Below, piece by piece: positions 45,175-59,135 of a DNA stretch of 64,000 nucleotides (positions are counted from its first letter, which is position 1; each line of letters opens with the position of its first letter). Origin of the DNA: Congeria kusceri (Eukaryota; Mollusca; Bivalvia; Myida; Dreissenidae); assembly GCA_027627225.1 (NCBI GenBank), contig CM051029.1:4299283-4363282 (forward strand). The letters run 5' to 3'. A program made the translations under genes and the position numbers. Under the pieces are notes generated by a model, which was given only the letters and a program-made list of their open reading frames with translations, had not been told where the DNA came from and ran no database searches.

Positions 45175-47110
45175 ATCTCTACACGTCCGTGTATGACATG
45201 AAACATCATCCCAACACTAATCACCGCGGTTCCTTTATTACATACTGGTACATAACATATCCATACATTGATACACAAAATCTCACATCTCGAGACAACC
45301 GTGTATCACATAACTCACATTGACATCTCAACACATATCCCGTGGATCTTTACTATATATAGAACACATCCATACATTGATTCACACACATCTCACATCT
45401 CTAGAAAACCGTGTATCATAACACATAATTCATATCAACACCTCAACACATATCCCGTGGATCCTTGCTTTATATACAACACATCCAGACATTGATACAC
45501 ACAAATCTCACATCTCGCGACAACCGTGTATCATATAATTCACATCAACATCTCAAAACAGATCCCGCGGATCTTAACTATATATACAACCCATCCAGAC
45601 ATTAATACACAAAAATCTTACATCTCGAGACAGCCGTGTATAACATAATTCACATCAACATCTGTACACAGATCCCGTGGATATTTACTTTATATACAAC
45701 ACCTCCAGACATTGATACACACAAATCTCACATCTCGAGACAACCGTGTATCATATAATTTACATCAACATCTCAAAACAGATCCCGCGGATCTTAACTA
45801 TATATTCAACCCATCCAGACATTAATACACAAAAATCTTACATCTCGAGACAACCGTGTATCACATAATTCACATCAACATCTCTACACAGATCCCGAGG
45901 ATCTTTACTATATATACAACCCATCCAGACATTGATACACACAAATCTTACATCTCGAGACAGCCGTGTAACACATAATTCACATCAACATCTCTACACA
46001 GATCCCGTGGATATTTACTTTATATTCAACACCTCCATACATTGACACACACAAATCTCACATCTCGAGACAACCGTGTATCACACAATTCACATCACCA
46101 TCTTTACACAGATCCCGTGGATCTTTCCCTTATATACACCACATCCAGACTTTGATACACACAAATCACACTTCCCGAGACAACCGTGTATCACGTAACT
46201 CAAATCAACATCTCAACACAGATCCCGTGGGGTCTTTACTTTACATACACCAGATCCAGACATTGATACACACAAATCTCACTTCTCGAGACAACCGTGT
46301 ATCACACAATTCATATTAACATCTCAACACAAATCCCGCGGATCTTGACTATATATACAACATATCCAGACATTGATACACAAAAATCTCACATCTCGAG
46401 ACAACCATGTATCACATAATTCACATCAACATGTCTAAACAGATCCCGTGGATGTTTACTTTATAAACAACACCTCCATACATTGACACACACAAATCTC
46501 ACATCTCGTGACAACCGTGTATCACATAATTCACATCACCATCTTTACACAGATCCCTTGGATTTTTACTATATATAAAACACATCCAGACATAAACTCA
46601 CAAAAATCTTACATCTTGAGACAACCGTGTATCACATAATTCACATCAATATCTCAACACAGATCCCGTGGATCCTTACTATATATACAACACATCCAGA
46701 CATTGACACACACAAATCTCACAGCACGAAACAACTGTGCATCACATAATTAACATCAGCATCTCAACACAGGTCCCGCGGATCCTTACTATATAACCAA
46801 CTCATCCAGACATAGTTACAAAAAATCTCACATCTCGAGACAACCGTTTATCACATAACTTACAGCAACATCTCAACACAGATCCCGTGAATATGTAAAT
46901 ACACCACATCTATACATTGCCACACAAAAATCTCACACAGCGAGACAACCGTGCATCAAATAATTCACATCAACATATCAACACAGATCCCGTGGATTTG
47001 TATTATATATACAACACATCCAGACATTGATACACACAAGCTCAAATCTCGAGACAACCGTGTATCACATTATTTACATCAATATCTAAACACAAATCAA
47101 ACCGTGTGTT
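45175..47110 (+). repeat. ~110-bp satellite array, about 17 copies
   Basis: Each unit contains TCTCGAGACAACCGTGTATC, CATAATTCACATCAACATC, ACACAGATCCCGTGGATC, ACTATATATACAACAC and CATCCAGACATTGATACAC. Spacing is 109-115 bp. Units are diverged by point changes and small indels. Confidence 0.95.
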
Positions 47111-48674
47111 ACATAACTCACACCATCAGCTCAATGCAGACCACCGCGGCTCCAAATTACATACAAAACAAACTACATCATTGTCGCACCGAAATATCGA
47201 GAATTATTAACGCTTATTTCAATGTCCCCTCATTAGCTTGCTCTACATATTCTCATATGAAACAGGATTTTAGAAATAATAGCATGAACCAGCCTATTGT
47301 TCAGCCCACATCAGATAAAAGCGAAACTTGAGCACCAATTAATAAAAAAACATTGAATATGATGCCCATTTAACGAATCTGTCTACATTCGCGCGATGTT
47401 GTTGTTTTATAATTATTTAACATTAGCAGATGCTATTCAATGATCACATTAAAACCGTATTATAATCATGCTCAGCATTAAAATTCGTGGGAATCGGAGA
47501 AAACGCCAAGAAGAAATAGCAAACACTTGGTCGATGTCTCTAGCATGCCAGGTGAATTTCTAGAATTTGACTGAAACCAATGAATCTAGACGCTGAAATG
47601 TAATGTTGTAATTTGATATTTAGCTGGAGACTGATTGATCCACCTTTGCAAAATCGGAAACAAAAACTAGCAATTGTGCTATATGCATAGCTTTCCAATG
47701 ATGAAACGTTAATTGCTTACAGTTGTCCCTTAATATATAGCAGATTTGTACCATTATCGTATTTTTCCAAACACTTAACATATCCTACATGAAATCGTCA
47801 ATACGATATAGAGTGAACTCAAGTTATATAACAAAAAGGCCGGAAAACATTTGAGGAAACAAAAATCCGTTCGAATTGAAAACCGACAGGCAAAACCAAA
47901 CACACAAAGTACCTGATATTCTTAGTTATTATCTTTGAAAGCACCAAATGATGGTCAAACAGTGAGTGTTTAAATGCTAACCTCCAATCATGAGACACAT
48001 GAAATGATTTACAAAATGATTCACATGCCTCAAGTCTAAAAGTTGTCTTTCTTTTCAGAAAGGCTTACTAGAAACCCTCAAACGCTGAAAAATAAAAGGT
48101 TTATATTAGGCCGCATATATATATATATATATATATATACATTAAGCAGAAATGTAAGGGTCATAATAAAATGTGTTTTCCAAAAGATGCACTATTGTAT
48201 TTCCTTTTTGTTTTAACCAGACAAACGTAGGATGTAAAAATATGTATTTTGTCCATTTTCAAAAATTTCATGAATATTTGAAACACCTTTTAAGATCTTT
48301 AACCCCGAATACGAATATGCGATTTATTTTTTTCAACTGGAAAAGAAATAGCCATAAAACTCAGATATTCATAACATGGCATACATATTTATATAACAAA
48401 ACAATATACTCATCTTTACAATGCAGTGCTTAGCGATGCCGCTAATGGCGGTGTGTGAAGTGCCTCTTAAATAGCTAGCCTTGTCGAAAGTGGAACTGCT
48501 GCGGAACGAAGACTCTCTGTGTGTTCGAACACGAAGTGTGAAAACTCAGCGCACTCACGAATCCCAAGCATGTTTGTTTCAAAAGTTCTCTGTCCTACTG
48601 TAATCTACGTATATAGCTTGAATTGTTGATATTTTCTTCAACAATAATTAACAAAAACTAGAATTTGTAAATCG
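47111..48674. other. AT-rich non-coding DNA
   Basis: A short (AT)n lies at about 48113-48140. No gene supported. Confidence 0.5.
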
Positions 48675-48804
48675 AAATATGCTGAAGCACGTGTAAACTC
48701 CTGTGTAAACGAACCTCGAATGACTCTAATCACCAAATCGACGAAAAGCTCGTGCGAAGGGAAATACCAATGGCTTACTGAAGCGTGACGAAAATAATAG
48801 CAAG
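48675..48804 (+). repeat. Dispersed repeat X, member 2
   Basis: Partner of 43642-43769 without the attached Y repeat. The similarity ends after AATAATAGCAA. Confidence 0.85.
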
Positions 48805-51800
48805 TATCACCTGGTAATAAATAGTGAACATTTGTAGGTGAAAACGCAGACTATTTGCATAAGTGTTTCCTGCTAATAATTCACTACATCATTGCTGCTT
48901 CCACGTCAATGCATCCGTGTATTTCGTACTATGAATACGGTCATGTTACGTGTCAAGTGTGTATCAATACGTTTCCATTGATGTTTAATTAAAGAATAAA
49001 CATACACCCATAACCCAAACGGAGGCCTTTTATGGTTTTGTTTCCTCAAATGCAATATATGCCATGCAATAATGTTAGGTTCTCACTATCACGGATCGCG
49101 TCACGATTGAAATCGTGGTCTTAATCGTGGACCAGTCGTTGTGATCCTATCATATCTTGTCAGTCGTTGCAATCGTGTTAGTCGCAGAAAATGTTTAAAA
49201 GGTTCAAAAATTATCTACAATTAACACGATCAACTGCGATCAATTGTCCATCTGGATCATCGTATCAGATCTGTTTATATCGTTAAAAAGCTCGACAGAT
49301 CGTAATTAATCATGGATCCAAATCTTCGTGATTTTGATAGATTGTATTTTGTTTCATTTTCTGAGGCCGTGCATACAAACATTCAATACTAACCGAGTTG
49401 TGGTATTTGTCACAACGATATATAGGCGTGACCATCGAAGGAAACCATGGTTTATAGAGAAGTAGTATCGAAATGTAGAAAATAATGCATGCTAAGACGT
49501 ATACATACGGGCAGGGAATAATGTGTACGACATATTTAGTGAACAAAACATTGACCTTAGACAAAATTAGCCTACACTAAGCTTTAACCTTTCTGAATTG
49601 TGTATGACACGAATATTCTTAACAAACCCTGCTGTCTCTCATATATGTCCATATACCAAATGTGTACGTCATTCAATGATACATATTGGCTATAACATCA
49701 TTCTAGCGCATTGCTATTCTGTATATATTTGGATTTATACCCCATCCACTGTTTAATTTGTTTTCGAACTCAACATGTATTAAATTTAACTGACTTTTTC
49801 GTGTTTACAATTACATTGTATCTGCCTACAACTATTTGTACGTTTTCGGTCGTTTGTAATGTGTCAGTGAGGTGTTTTAAACTCAACTGACAGTTTGATT
49901 TGCCAAATCCGTTTGAACAACCTGCATGCAACGGTTATAAATAAGTTCGTGCAGGGTAAACATCTTTACAAAGGGCAGAAAATAGCTACAATACGGATCA
50001 TACCGCAGTTTTAAATACAGGTTTATCGATATAGGCAATTGACCATGTGTGACTGAATACGCCTCTTGAAAGCCTGTTTACAACAACCAAAATAAATAAG
50101 ACCTACAAGCTAATAAAAGCAATCATCTGCAGAAATCTAATTACGTCTGCTTGCAACATGTATATACCGCACCACGCATTTTATGTTCGCGACATCTTCT
50201 CTCAGGCATCTTTATTACGCACGTACACAAATTGAACAATTATAATGGCATACTTAAGGTGAATACTATCATTCAAACTGGTTATATGTAAGCAATGTGC
50301 TTAGTTGTGAGCATATGTTATGCTTTCGAAACACCCAATGCAATACATTGACATTACTGTCGATATATAACAGATACATATCATATATATCAGCTAAATA
50401 TCAGTAGTGCACGAGTTCAGTTCAACAATTTAAAACAATTAAATTGAAGACCAGTATAGGACGACGTGTTGCACAGAAAAAAGCTTTAAATGTAAAGACA
50501 AATCTTCCGTGTGCGAGTATTTCCAAAAGGCGATATCAATTTGCAAAGCTTAAGTGTAGCTTAGAGGCGAGTACCGGGTTGCTTTAAACTAAGAACGGTT
50601 TTAACTATTTTGGGCTCATACTTTCAGCACGCCACGTACAACAAGTGTACGAATTGTTTGAGCAATACAAAGGCATTGACATAATGACATAATGACATTT
50701 TGACGCGTGGCGAGACATGCCTGACGTTATGGCCTACATTGCTGCATGTATTAATACACTCCTTATAACATTCTTTTTTTTCAGTAAATATATATAATGT
50801 TATTGGTGAAATAAAATTTGATATGTCCACTGTTGAAACAGTCAAAATATACAAATTGATAATGTTCAATTATGCCAGAATACACAAACGTGTGACGTTC
50901 CAGTGCATCTTCTTGTTGTTTATGTTTTCTCTTAAAGCAATGCAATAAAATGTTGATTTTAGTGCAAGATCGTAGTATTTTGTTATTTGTGGACATATAA
51001 AACCGAATATTTTCACGAGTGGCGTAGTGTATTTTTATGAGCACTAATGTAATAAAACGATCTTATACTGAAATAAACACATATCCTCTCTTCAAGTTCA
51101 GTCTATCAGATAATGCATGCAGAACTGTTTTCACCTGTTTTTGTTTTTTTTTTCAATTTACCACATTGTTTTACAATGTTCAGGTCTGGTTAAAATTGAA
51201 AAAAAATCCCCTATGTGTATTCACCAATTATAGGAAGACATATTGTCAATGGTGTGAAGTACTATACATATAATATAACTAATCACGCTCATATTAAGGG
51301 AAGTAAAAAGATGTCTGTAACTAAATAAAAGCAGAGGAGTATTGCCCTTTCAGATTATACATTGTCAAGGTTATGACTGAAAAACTGATTACTTGTAAGA
51401 TATGGTTGGTACCATCAGGTTAATTTTGTAGGCATAAGATAACCATGCATTAGTTTTATTTCAATTGAGGTAGCATTGGCATAACATCATACATTTGAAC
51501 ATTAGTTCAATCTGAAATAAAACAATGTGTTAACACATACATGTACTTTGTAATGTTATGTGTTCCCACAAGAGTTATACTTTATGGCTCAATGAGTTGA
51601 AATGTATCTCGACGAGAATATTGTGGACATAATGTTAAGGACTGGGTTGAAAATAGTTAGGAGAAAAACAATCCAAATGCATGTATTACTTATCATTATG
51701 TCCTTGCAATTGTAACCACCCGTTTAGTTTTACAGTTTAGTTTTACCACTAGCAAGTTGTTTTTTTTCCCTCTGTTATAGCTTAAACGGTGATATTGATT

Positions 51801-52277
51801 GGCAAATTTTACAATATACGGATATATACAAACAGGTAATGTTTAAATGCATAAATACAGATTAAATTACAAACAGATTAGGATAACACATGTGATGATA
51901 TAGTTATGCAAATATATCATACATTACGACTGCGAATAAACCGATCTGACAAAATAGCTCTGCCTATAATTATTGAATAAAACAATCTTTGAAAGGAGCA
52001 CGTTTAAAATACAATGTTAAGATACTGATAGAGAGCACATAATGAATGCGGAAGTTTAGTTTTATCAGGACAACGTTCACACAGGTATGCACATGAAATG
52101 AAAGCGTTTTAATACAGTTCATATACATGTACATGTAAATACTTAAGTGTGTATATAATTAATGTAGTGATAAAAAGGAACTGATACACAGGATAATCAC
52201 ATTTCAAGTTTTCTACATATGACGTATGTCGTAACATTCAATGTGATAGGCATCTATTGTGGAAATAAGCCAAGACG
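48805..52277. other. AT-rich non-coding DNA
   Basis: A cluster of short ATCGTG/CACGAT motifs lies at 49090-49290. No gene supported. Confidence 0.5.
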
Positions 52278-52326
52278 ATGTTATTCTTTACATGTGTGTG
52301 GATATTGATCGTGTCAAGAGTTAGAG
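52278..52326 (+). CDS. Possible signal-peptide first exon
   Basis: ATG followed by a hydrophobic stretch (FFTCVWILIV) and a donor-like GTCAGT at 52327, phase 1. No downstream exon identified, so support is weak. Confidence 0.2.
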
Positions 52327-54273
52327 GTCAGTTTATAGTTGTGTTGGCAATTTGTCGTCTTCATATTTGACTCCAAATTCCAAATTCCTATGGTACAATG
52401 CCATTTCCTAGTTCACTAACATAGATGAACAATCAAATAGCAATTACCAACATTTCAAGCTACACTATTAATAATTCGTAGCAAAATATAGTAGTCATCA
52501 TCGCACTATATAGTTAACATACATGCATGTCGTGCACGTATGTTCATTGTAGAGCTACATGTAGAGCTACATGTATAATTGTACACATATGTGTCCGTAA
52601 TAAGAACGGCAATTGTTCATTTAAGAGTGTGAACTATTTTTAATACTTTATTTGTTTACTATTTGTGTATCGGTAATCTTAGTGTGTTCATGTGTAAACA
52701 TAGCGGTAAGTGCACGATTTACCCTTCTAATATTGCAGCTAACACTGCGTAGTCAAACAAATCAATTATGTTTGTTTAACGTTAGAAAGCCTTCAACAGT
52801 TTTAGTAGCTGCTCTTTTGTTTAAAGTAAGTAAACATAAAAACAAAAAACTTTTTTATCTCATTTGACGATCTGATAAACCTCTTTATTTAATGTTAAGT
52901 AGTGAAATATATAAAAAATATCAGTGAGATATATCCCTATATCACTCACAGTCATGGACTACTTTTTTAAATTTAATTTGAATTGAACAATATTTAATTG
53001 TAGGTGTTGTCACCATCTATTATACAGAATTACCAAAAAAGAAAAGTAGTGAAGATTAATAACACCAACTGTTAAGAATACCTATCTGATATATTGAAGT
53101 GTATTTCAACTTATTTTCTCTTGGATTTTCCGCAGTGGTATTGAGCCAATGGGACTAGAACAGACAATGCCTTGCAGGTACAAGTTTTACCCACAAGGCA
53201 TTGGAGCTCGTCATCTTGGTCCAAATTTAATTCTAGCATCCAAAGTATTTATTTTATCCTTTGCACTTTATTCATCCCAGCATATTACACTTGCACTTGT
53301 TGTTTATTGTTTCTATGAACAGTAGTTTCCCTTTGTTTCCATAATTGTTGTATTGCCCGTTCTCCGATTCCAAAATATAAAAAGAACCCAGTGTACCTTT
53401 AAGTAATAACTTGTGTTCATTAAGCACATACTTATTTAGTTTTGAGTGTATTAAGTTTTTATATCTAGTAACCACTCTTAAGTTTTTAAATGTCCAATGT
53501 GAGTTGTTGTAAGTAGTGTTCAGCGTTTAATTTTCCGCCATCTTGTTTTCTTCAAATGCTTGACCGACTTTTAATCCAATTGTGTTGTTAAGTCCGAATA
53601 ATTAATATAGAAAACACTTTATACGTATAAGTATTCAATTTCAGAACACTCCTAACAGTACATCTTTTGTTGTTTTACATTTTAACGCGCACCTACGAGT
53701 TAAATCAGCTTAAATTGCTTGCGAAAACACGTGCGTTTGAATGCCGTGACTGTGTTAACTATTGTTTACATAATAACACCTATGCACACGCTATTTGTAG
53801 AAAACTGAATTTTGGAGAACTGAACGCACTTTCACTTTTAATATGTACTTTTGTTACAAATATATTTAAAGCTAGCAGTGTGTGTTAACTTCTTGATTTA
53901 AAAGCTGACCATAATTCAACGACTACGTGTATCCAATGGTATTTAAACTTAAACACATTCAGAAACACGGATTCTGCGTTGTCTATGAATATACTGTTTA
54001 GCATAGTAGACTGTCGTACTGTTAACACGCTGCCATGATAATGCCTTGAGTCTATTTATTTTTTTTGCGATTTAAGTTGCTTAACTAGATCTAATCCACG
54101 GCCCATTTGATCGTAATCTAAGATGGCGCTGAAATGTTTATTACTAATCCCGATTACTACGCATTATAGAGAAAATAGTGCGGACGTAATATTGTAAATA
54201 TCGTGTTGAAAATCCCCTACATAAACAACCAAACAAAAAGAATATTCAAATAGCATTTAAATAAAACGAAAAG
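52327..54273. other. AT-rich non-coding DNA
   Basis: Nothing supported. Confidence 0.5.
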
Positions 54274-54425
54274 GTGTGTTTGTTATCGGTGTGATAACGC
54301 GTGATATCGTCACCGGAAAGGGATACAATATACATATTTTCACTCGCGCAAGCGCTCGTGAAAATATTAATTGTCTCCCTTTCCGGTGACGATATCACGC
54401 GTTATCACACTGGAAACAAACACAC
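54274..54425. repeat. Foldback (inverted repeat) element
   Basis: 50-bp arms at 54274-54323 and 54376-54425; the inner 34 bp (from GTGATAACGCGTGATATCGT) are perfectly complementary. A 52-bp centre contains the smaller palindrome TTTTCAC...GTGAAAA. It looks like a foldback MITE; no clear target duplication. Confidence 0.88.
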
Positions 54426-55299
54426 ATCCTCTATATATTAATATTCACATAAGTGAAATCGAAACCAATTCAATTCACTTCTTCCAATTGCAGTTACTGC
54501 AACATTACTTGATGCATAAAACATGGCCGCAATTCTAAACGAGCGAATTCAATCAAACATACTGATTATGTTTAATGAATAATATAAAATACAATTCAAT
54601 ATATAGTCGGTTTACTTTTACTTTTTAAAAAAAGGTTCTTTAATTGTCAGCTGCCTGTTTAGATAATACAAGCAAACTGGTGATATGCTCAAATGAATCC
54701 AGGCTGAATAGCATAGCAGTATAGTACATTTATTCTGTTAAATAAGATAGTCATACGTTGTGTTTATGCTGACCGAACGATTAAATCAGTCACTACAAAC
54801 TTAAGTGTATGTGTAAATACATGCGTTTGGGAGAACATGTGTGAATTGTACAGTGACATTGGTGCGAATTATGTGAATACACAACTCGCTATCGAGAGAA
54901 AGTATCTGCATAGGTTGACAATATCAAAATGATGAATATGAAGTGTTATCTGGTACATTTAAAATACAGTCAAATTCCCGCATTGTACGCCAACAATTCT
55001 TACATCAATATTACAATAAAACAACTTTTCAAACTGTTGTCGAAGTTTGAATGCACTATGCAAACACATTTCTAAAATAAAATTTAATATACACTAACGC
55101 GATATATAGTCCTAAGTGATATGGACGTTATCACGGATACTAGCAATCCATTCTAAGTTTAGAATCAATGTAATTAGTATTTTATTATTAGGTGTGTATA
55201 TCAACAGTTACCAACCGTATTACACGAGAAGTTATGTGCTTGTATGTGCATACTTGTCCTCGATTCTGAAACATATGACATCCAGAGGCTCTGGTCGCT
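54426..55299. other. AT-rich non-coding DNA
   Basis: Nothing supported. Confidence 0.5.
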
Positions 55300-55725
55300 G
55301 GATATGTATATGATCTGGATTGGATGTGTGTCTAAGATCGATGTGCGTAGGGTTTGAATTATATGATCTGGATTGGACGCGTGCCTGAGATGGATGTGCC
55401 TATGAACTTAGTTTGATGCGTGTATAATCTGAGTTGGGTTCGTGTATGAACTGAGTTGGATGCGTGTATGGTCTGAGTTGGATGCGTGTATGGACTGATT
55501 TGGACGCGTTTATAGTCTGATGTCTATGCGTGTATGGTCTGAGCTGGATGCGTGTATGGGCTGAGATGGATGTGCTTGGTCTGAAATTGATGTAGTCTGA
55601 GTTGGATGCGTTTATGGTCTGAGTTGGATGCGTGTATGGTCTGAGTTGGATGCTTGAATGGTCAGAGCTGGATGCTTGTATGGTCTGATATGTATGGTCT
55701 GAGTTTAATGCGTGCATATACTGAG
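55300..55725 (+). repeat. 22-bp minisatellite
   Basis: Degenerate copies of CTGAGTTGGATGCGTGTATGGT and shortened variants. Open frames across it on the minus strand are repeat by-products. Confidence 0.9.
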
Positions 55726-55879
55726 CTACATTAGGGTCACCGATTGTGTTCCGGGATTAATCGGTAAAGAATCGCAAATAAAATACGTTTTAAACCGTTT
55801 TCATCCGTTTAAACGGTTTTCAGCGTTTTTCATCCGTTTTCAACCGCTGAATTACGTAATTCACCGCCTTTCAGCGCAA

Positions 55880-55985
55880 ACTCGATCTTTAGCGATTAAT
55901 CGCTACGCATGCGCAGTCGCTCAAAGGCGGAGTTAGCTTATAAAAAGCGGTGATTGGGCGGGGCTTATTAATCTGTTTTAAACTT
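55880..55985 (+). promoter_or_regulatory. Promoter-like motif cluster
   Basis: CGCATGCGCAG (NRF1-like), TTATAAAAAG (TATA-like), GATTGG (reversed CCAAT) and GGGCGGGGC (GC box) lie within 80 bp in otherwise AT-rich DNA. A related ATTGGGGCGTGGCTAA follows at 56005. No gene was found on either side. Confidence 0.3.
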
Positions 55986-56039
55986 CCACCAGTTTTCCTT
56001 TGTATTGGGGCGTGGCTAACTATAAATTATAAACCACTT

Positions 56040-56225
56040 AAAAGGCAGTAATTACAATGTATTTATTCATTTTTTTATTTATTTTTTTATTTATTTACTA
56101 ATTATTTATTTATTTATTTTTTACTTTTTTGATTTATTCACTTTTTTTTCATTTTTTATTTTTTTATTTTATTTAATTTTATTTTACTTTATTTTATTTC
56201 ATTTATGTACATTATACTTTATGTT
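56040..56225. repeat. T-rich low-complexity tract
   Basis: TTTA/TTTTA units, no other content. Confidence 0.9.
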
Positions 56226-56361
56226 ATTTATGGAAAAAATATAGATATTTCATAGATTTGTATATACTAAGGTTTAAATGTTAGTTGAAAGCATATTCCA
56301 TTAATGCTTCTTTATCGGCTTCCTTTAATCTCCATTTTCTCACCTGCTCAAGTTATGAGTC

Positions 56362-58110
56362 CACTACCGGTGTTTCACCGGAGGGGACTATAGGTTTTCC
56401 TTCCGTCCGTCCGTCCGTCTGTCCGTCTGTCCGTCCGTCAGTCCGTCAGTCCGTCAGTCCGCAAAGTATAGTTCCTGCCATAACCTAAAAAGTACTGAAG
56501 ATACTTCGATGAAACGTGGTATACATATAAACGGCAATGTGAGTATTATGCACGACCTTTTATTTTTTACCAGAGGTCAAAGGTCACGTGACTGTTTCTA
56601 AAAACAGCAATAAACTTCCGTCTGTCCGCTAAATATTGTTCCTGCGATAACTCAAAAAGTACTGAAGATACTTCAATGAAACTTGCTATACATATAAACT
56701 GTAGTGTGAGTATTATGCACGACCTTTTATTTTTTACTGGAGGTCAAAGGTCAAGTGAATGTTACTAAAAATAGAAATAAACTAAAACAAACTGGATCCT
56801 GCGATAACTCAAAAAGTATTGAAGATATTTCGATGAAACTTGGTATACATATAACCGGGAATGTGAGGATTATGCTGGAACTTTTATTTTTCACCACAAG
56901 TCAAAGGTCACGTGACTGTTACTAAAAAATAGAAATAAACTTAATACTGTTATAATTTGAAAAGAACATAAGATATGTCCATGAAATTTGCTACAAAGAT
57001 TGAACTATAGGTTTTCCATCCGTCTGTGTGTCTCTCTATATGTTTGTCCGTATGTTTGTCAGTCCGTCTGTCTGTCCGTCCCCAAAACCTGGTTCCTGCA
57101 ATAACTCAAAAAGTACTGAACTTATTTCCATGAAACATGGTATACATATAAACAGCAATCTGGCAATTTTAGGACTATGCACGACCTTTTTTTCACCAGA
57201 GGTCAAAGGTCACGTGACTGTTACTAAATATAGAAATAAACTAAATACTGTAATAATTCGAAATGGACATAAGATATAACCATGAAACTTGGTACAGAGA
57301 TTGGACTATAGGTTTGCCATCTGTTTGCGTGTCTTTCTGTCTGTTCGTCCGTATGTCTGTCTGTCCGTCCGTCCCCAAAACATGGATCCTGTGATAACTC
57401 GGAAAGTACTGAAGACACTTTGATCAAACTTGTATACGTAGCAACAGCAATGTGAGAATTATGCACGACCTTTTATTTTTCACCGCAGGTCAAAGGTCAC
57501 ATGACTGTTACTAATAATAAAAATAAACTTAATACTGTTATATTTTGAAAAAATCATAATATATAATCATGAAACTTCATGAAACCTGGTACACAGATTG
57601 GACTATGGGTTTGCCGTCCGTCTGTGTGCGTCTGTCTGTCTGTTGGTCCGTCGGTCTCACTCTGACTGTCTGTCCCGTCCCCAAAACCTGCATCATGCGA
57701 TAACTCAAACAGTACTGAAGATACTTTGATGAAACTGTGTATACATAGAAAGACCAAGGTGGGGATTGTGCACGACCCTTTATTTTTCACCAGAGGTCAA
57801 AGGTCACGTGACTGTTACTTAAAATAGAAATAAGCTTAATACTGTAATAATTCGAAAAGAAAATAACATATGATCACGAAACTTGGACACAGAATGGACT
57901 ATATGATTGCCCTCTGTCCGTTTAATACTGCAATAACTCAAAAAGTAACTCGAATGTCTGGTCAATGTTACTAAAATAGAAAAAACTACAACTTAATACT
58001 GCAGTGACAAATGGGATTTGAATATGAAACTTTGTACATCTACAAATAAAGGGCGATTTGACGGCATTGCACAATGTTTAATTAGTAGAGATTTTCACCG
58101 GTAGGGGACT
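56362..58110 (+). repeat. Bivalve-type tandem repeat with CCGTCCGTC tracts
   Basis: Opens with a CCGGTGTTTCACCGG palindrome and GGGGACTATAGG. Then come units of roughly 155-305 bp carrying a GTCCGTC tract, GATAACTCAAAAAGTACTGAAG, ATGAAACTTGGTATACAT, GCACGACCTTTTATTTTT and GGTCAAAGGTCACGTGACTG. It closes with TTCACCGGTAGGGGACT at about 58094. I recall this family in bivalve genomes. Confidence 0.85.
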
Positions 58111-58980
58111 CCTGTATTGCTTGTAATACTATCAAAGCCTTGTTAATTGTGTCTTTTCTCATGCATACAGTATTACACAATTGCAATTATAATACTGATG
58201 TGACAGTAAGGCTAATATCCAAAAGTGTGATGAAGATAATTTGTCGAACTGTGATATATTTAAAGATTGGTCATTATTTAATCAACGACCACATCAATTC
58301 CGGACGCCATCTTGAATACTGCAAAAATGTGTAACCAAAGAAAAAATACAAAGAAAATACATTATATACCAGTGATACAGATCTATGAACATTACATTAG
58401 GTGTAAATCGATGCTACAGTATCTCCGCCTCCCTCGTTGACCAGTATCTTCCCCTTTTTCTTAGTCGTATCAAAATGGTGCTATTTTTCCTCATTGAGAG
58501 GAACATTTTTACATTTACTGTAATTATCTTTTCGGTCGCTGTTTGGTGTTCTAATCACGATTAACAATATTTGGCATTATTTTCATTAAAACTAACTACC
58601 AAACGGCTTTCGCTAGTTATTATTGACCATTACTATAATAAGTTGGGTTGTTTACAGGTGCGGTGCTCTTTTTATTCTGTGATAACTACAATTAGACTGT
58701 GATTTCTTGACACTATCATTTAAATAATATATTTGCATAGTATATAATCATAAATTATATCTCAGCTATGTATACGAATTTCATTGTTCTGCTCCACGTT
58801 ATTTCATTGCTACATTACACGTCACTATACGGAGAGCCATTGTTCCTGCCAGATTAGCTGCACACTGTTCTCGCTAGTTTATTCACACTCCTATACGTAT
58901 TTAATACTTCTATTACAAACTGACTGTCTCGTTCCAGCCCCAACGTTCGAGGCGGCTGCTCAAATCTGTCATCTTTACTA
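58111..58980. other. AT-rich DNA, possibly 5' UTR of the non-LTR element at its right end
   Basis: No gene. From about 58410 base composition becomes less AT-rich, which could mark the element's 5' region; the true 5' end is not determined. Confidence 0.4.
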
Positions 58981-59135
58981 GTGGAGGCACTTAGTAGGCA
59001 AGATTCTCACCACCTTACAAACAATACCATGCCTTATAAGTGTCTCCTCCGGTCATGTGACCACATCAAGAAACTGACCGTTGTTTTTACTATCTTTCAA
59101 TTTCCGTCAAATATTGCCAAAATATTGCCAAAGCC

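Noticed and set aside
45175..47110. Evenly spaced repeats resembling a CRISPR array
   Set aside because: Eukaryotic satellite: the whole ~110-bp unit repeats, with no unique spacers.
49090..49290. Cluster of ATCGTG/CACGAT motifs as a possible regulatory array
   Set aside because: Irregular spacing and no neighbouring gene; may be chance or a decayed repeat.
55400..55717. 105-codon minus-strand frame with HPTQTINASNSD repeats
   Set aside because: Entirely within the 22-bp minisatellite.
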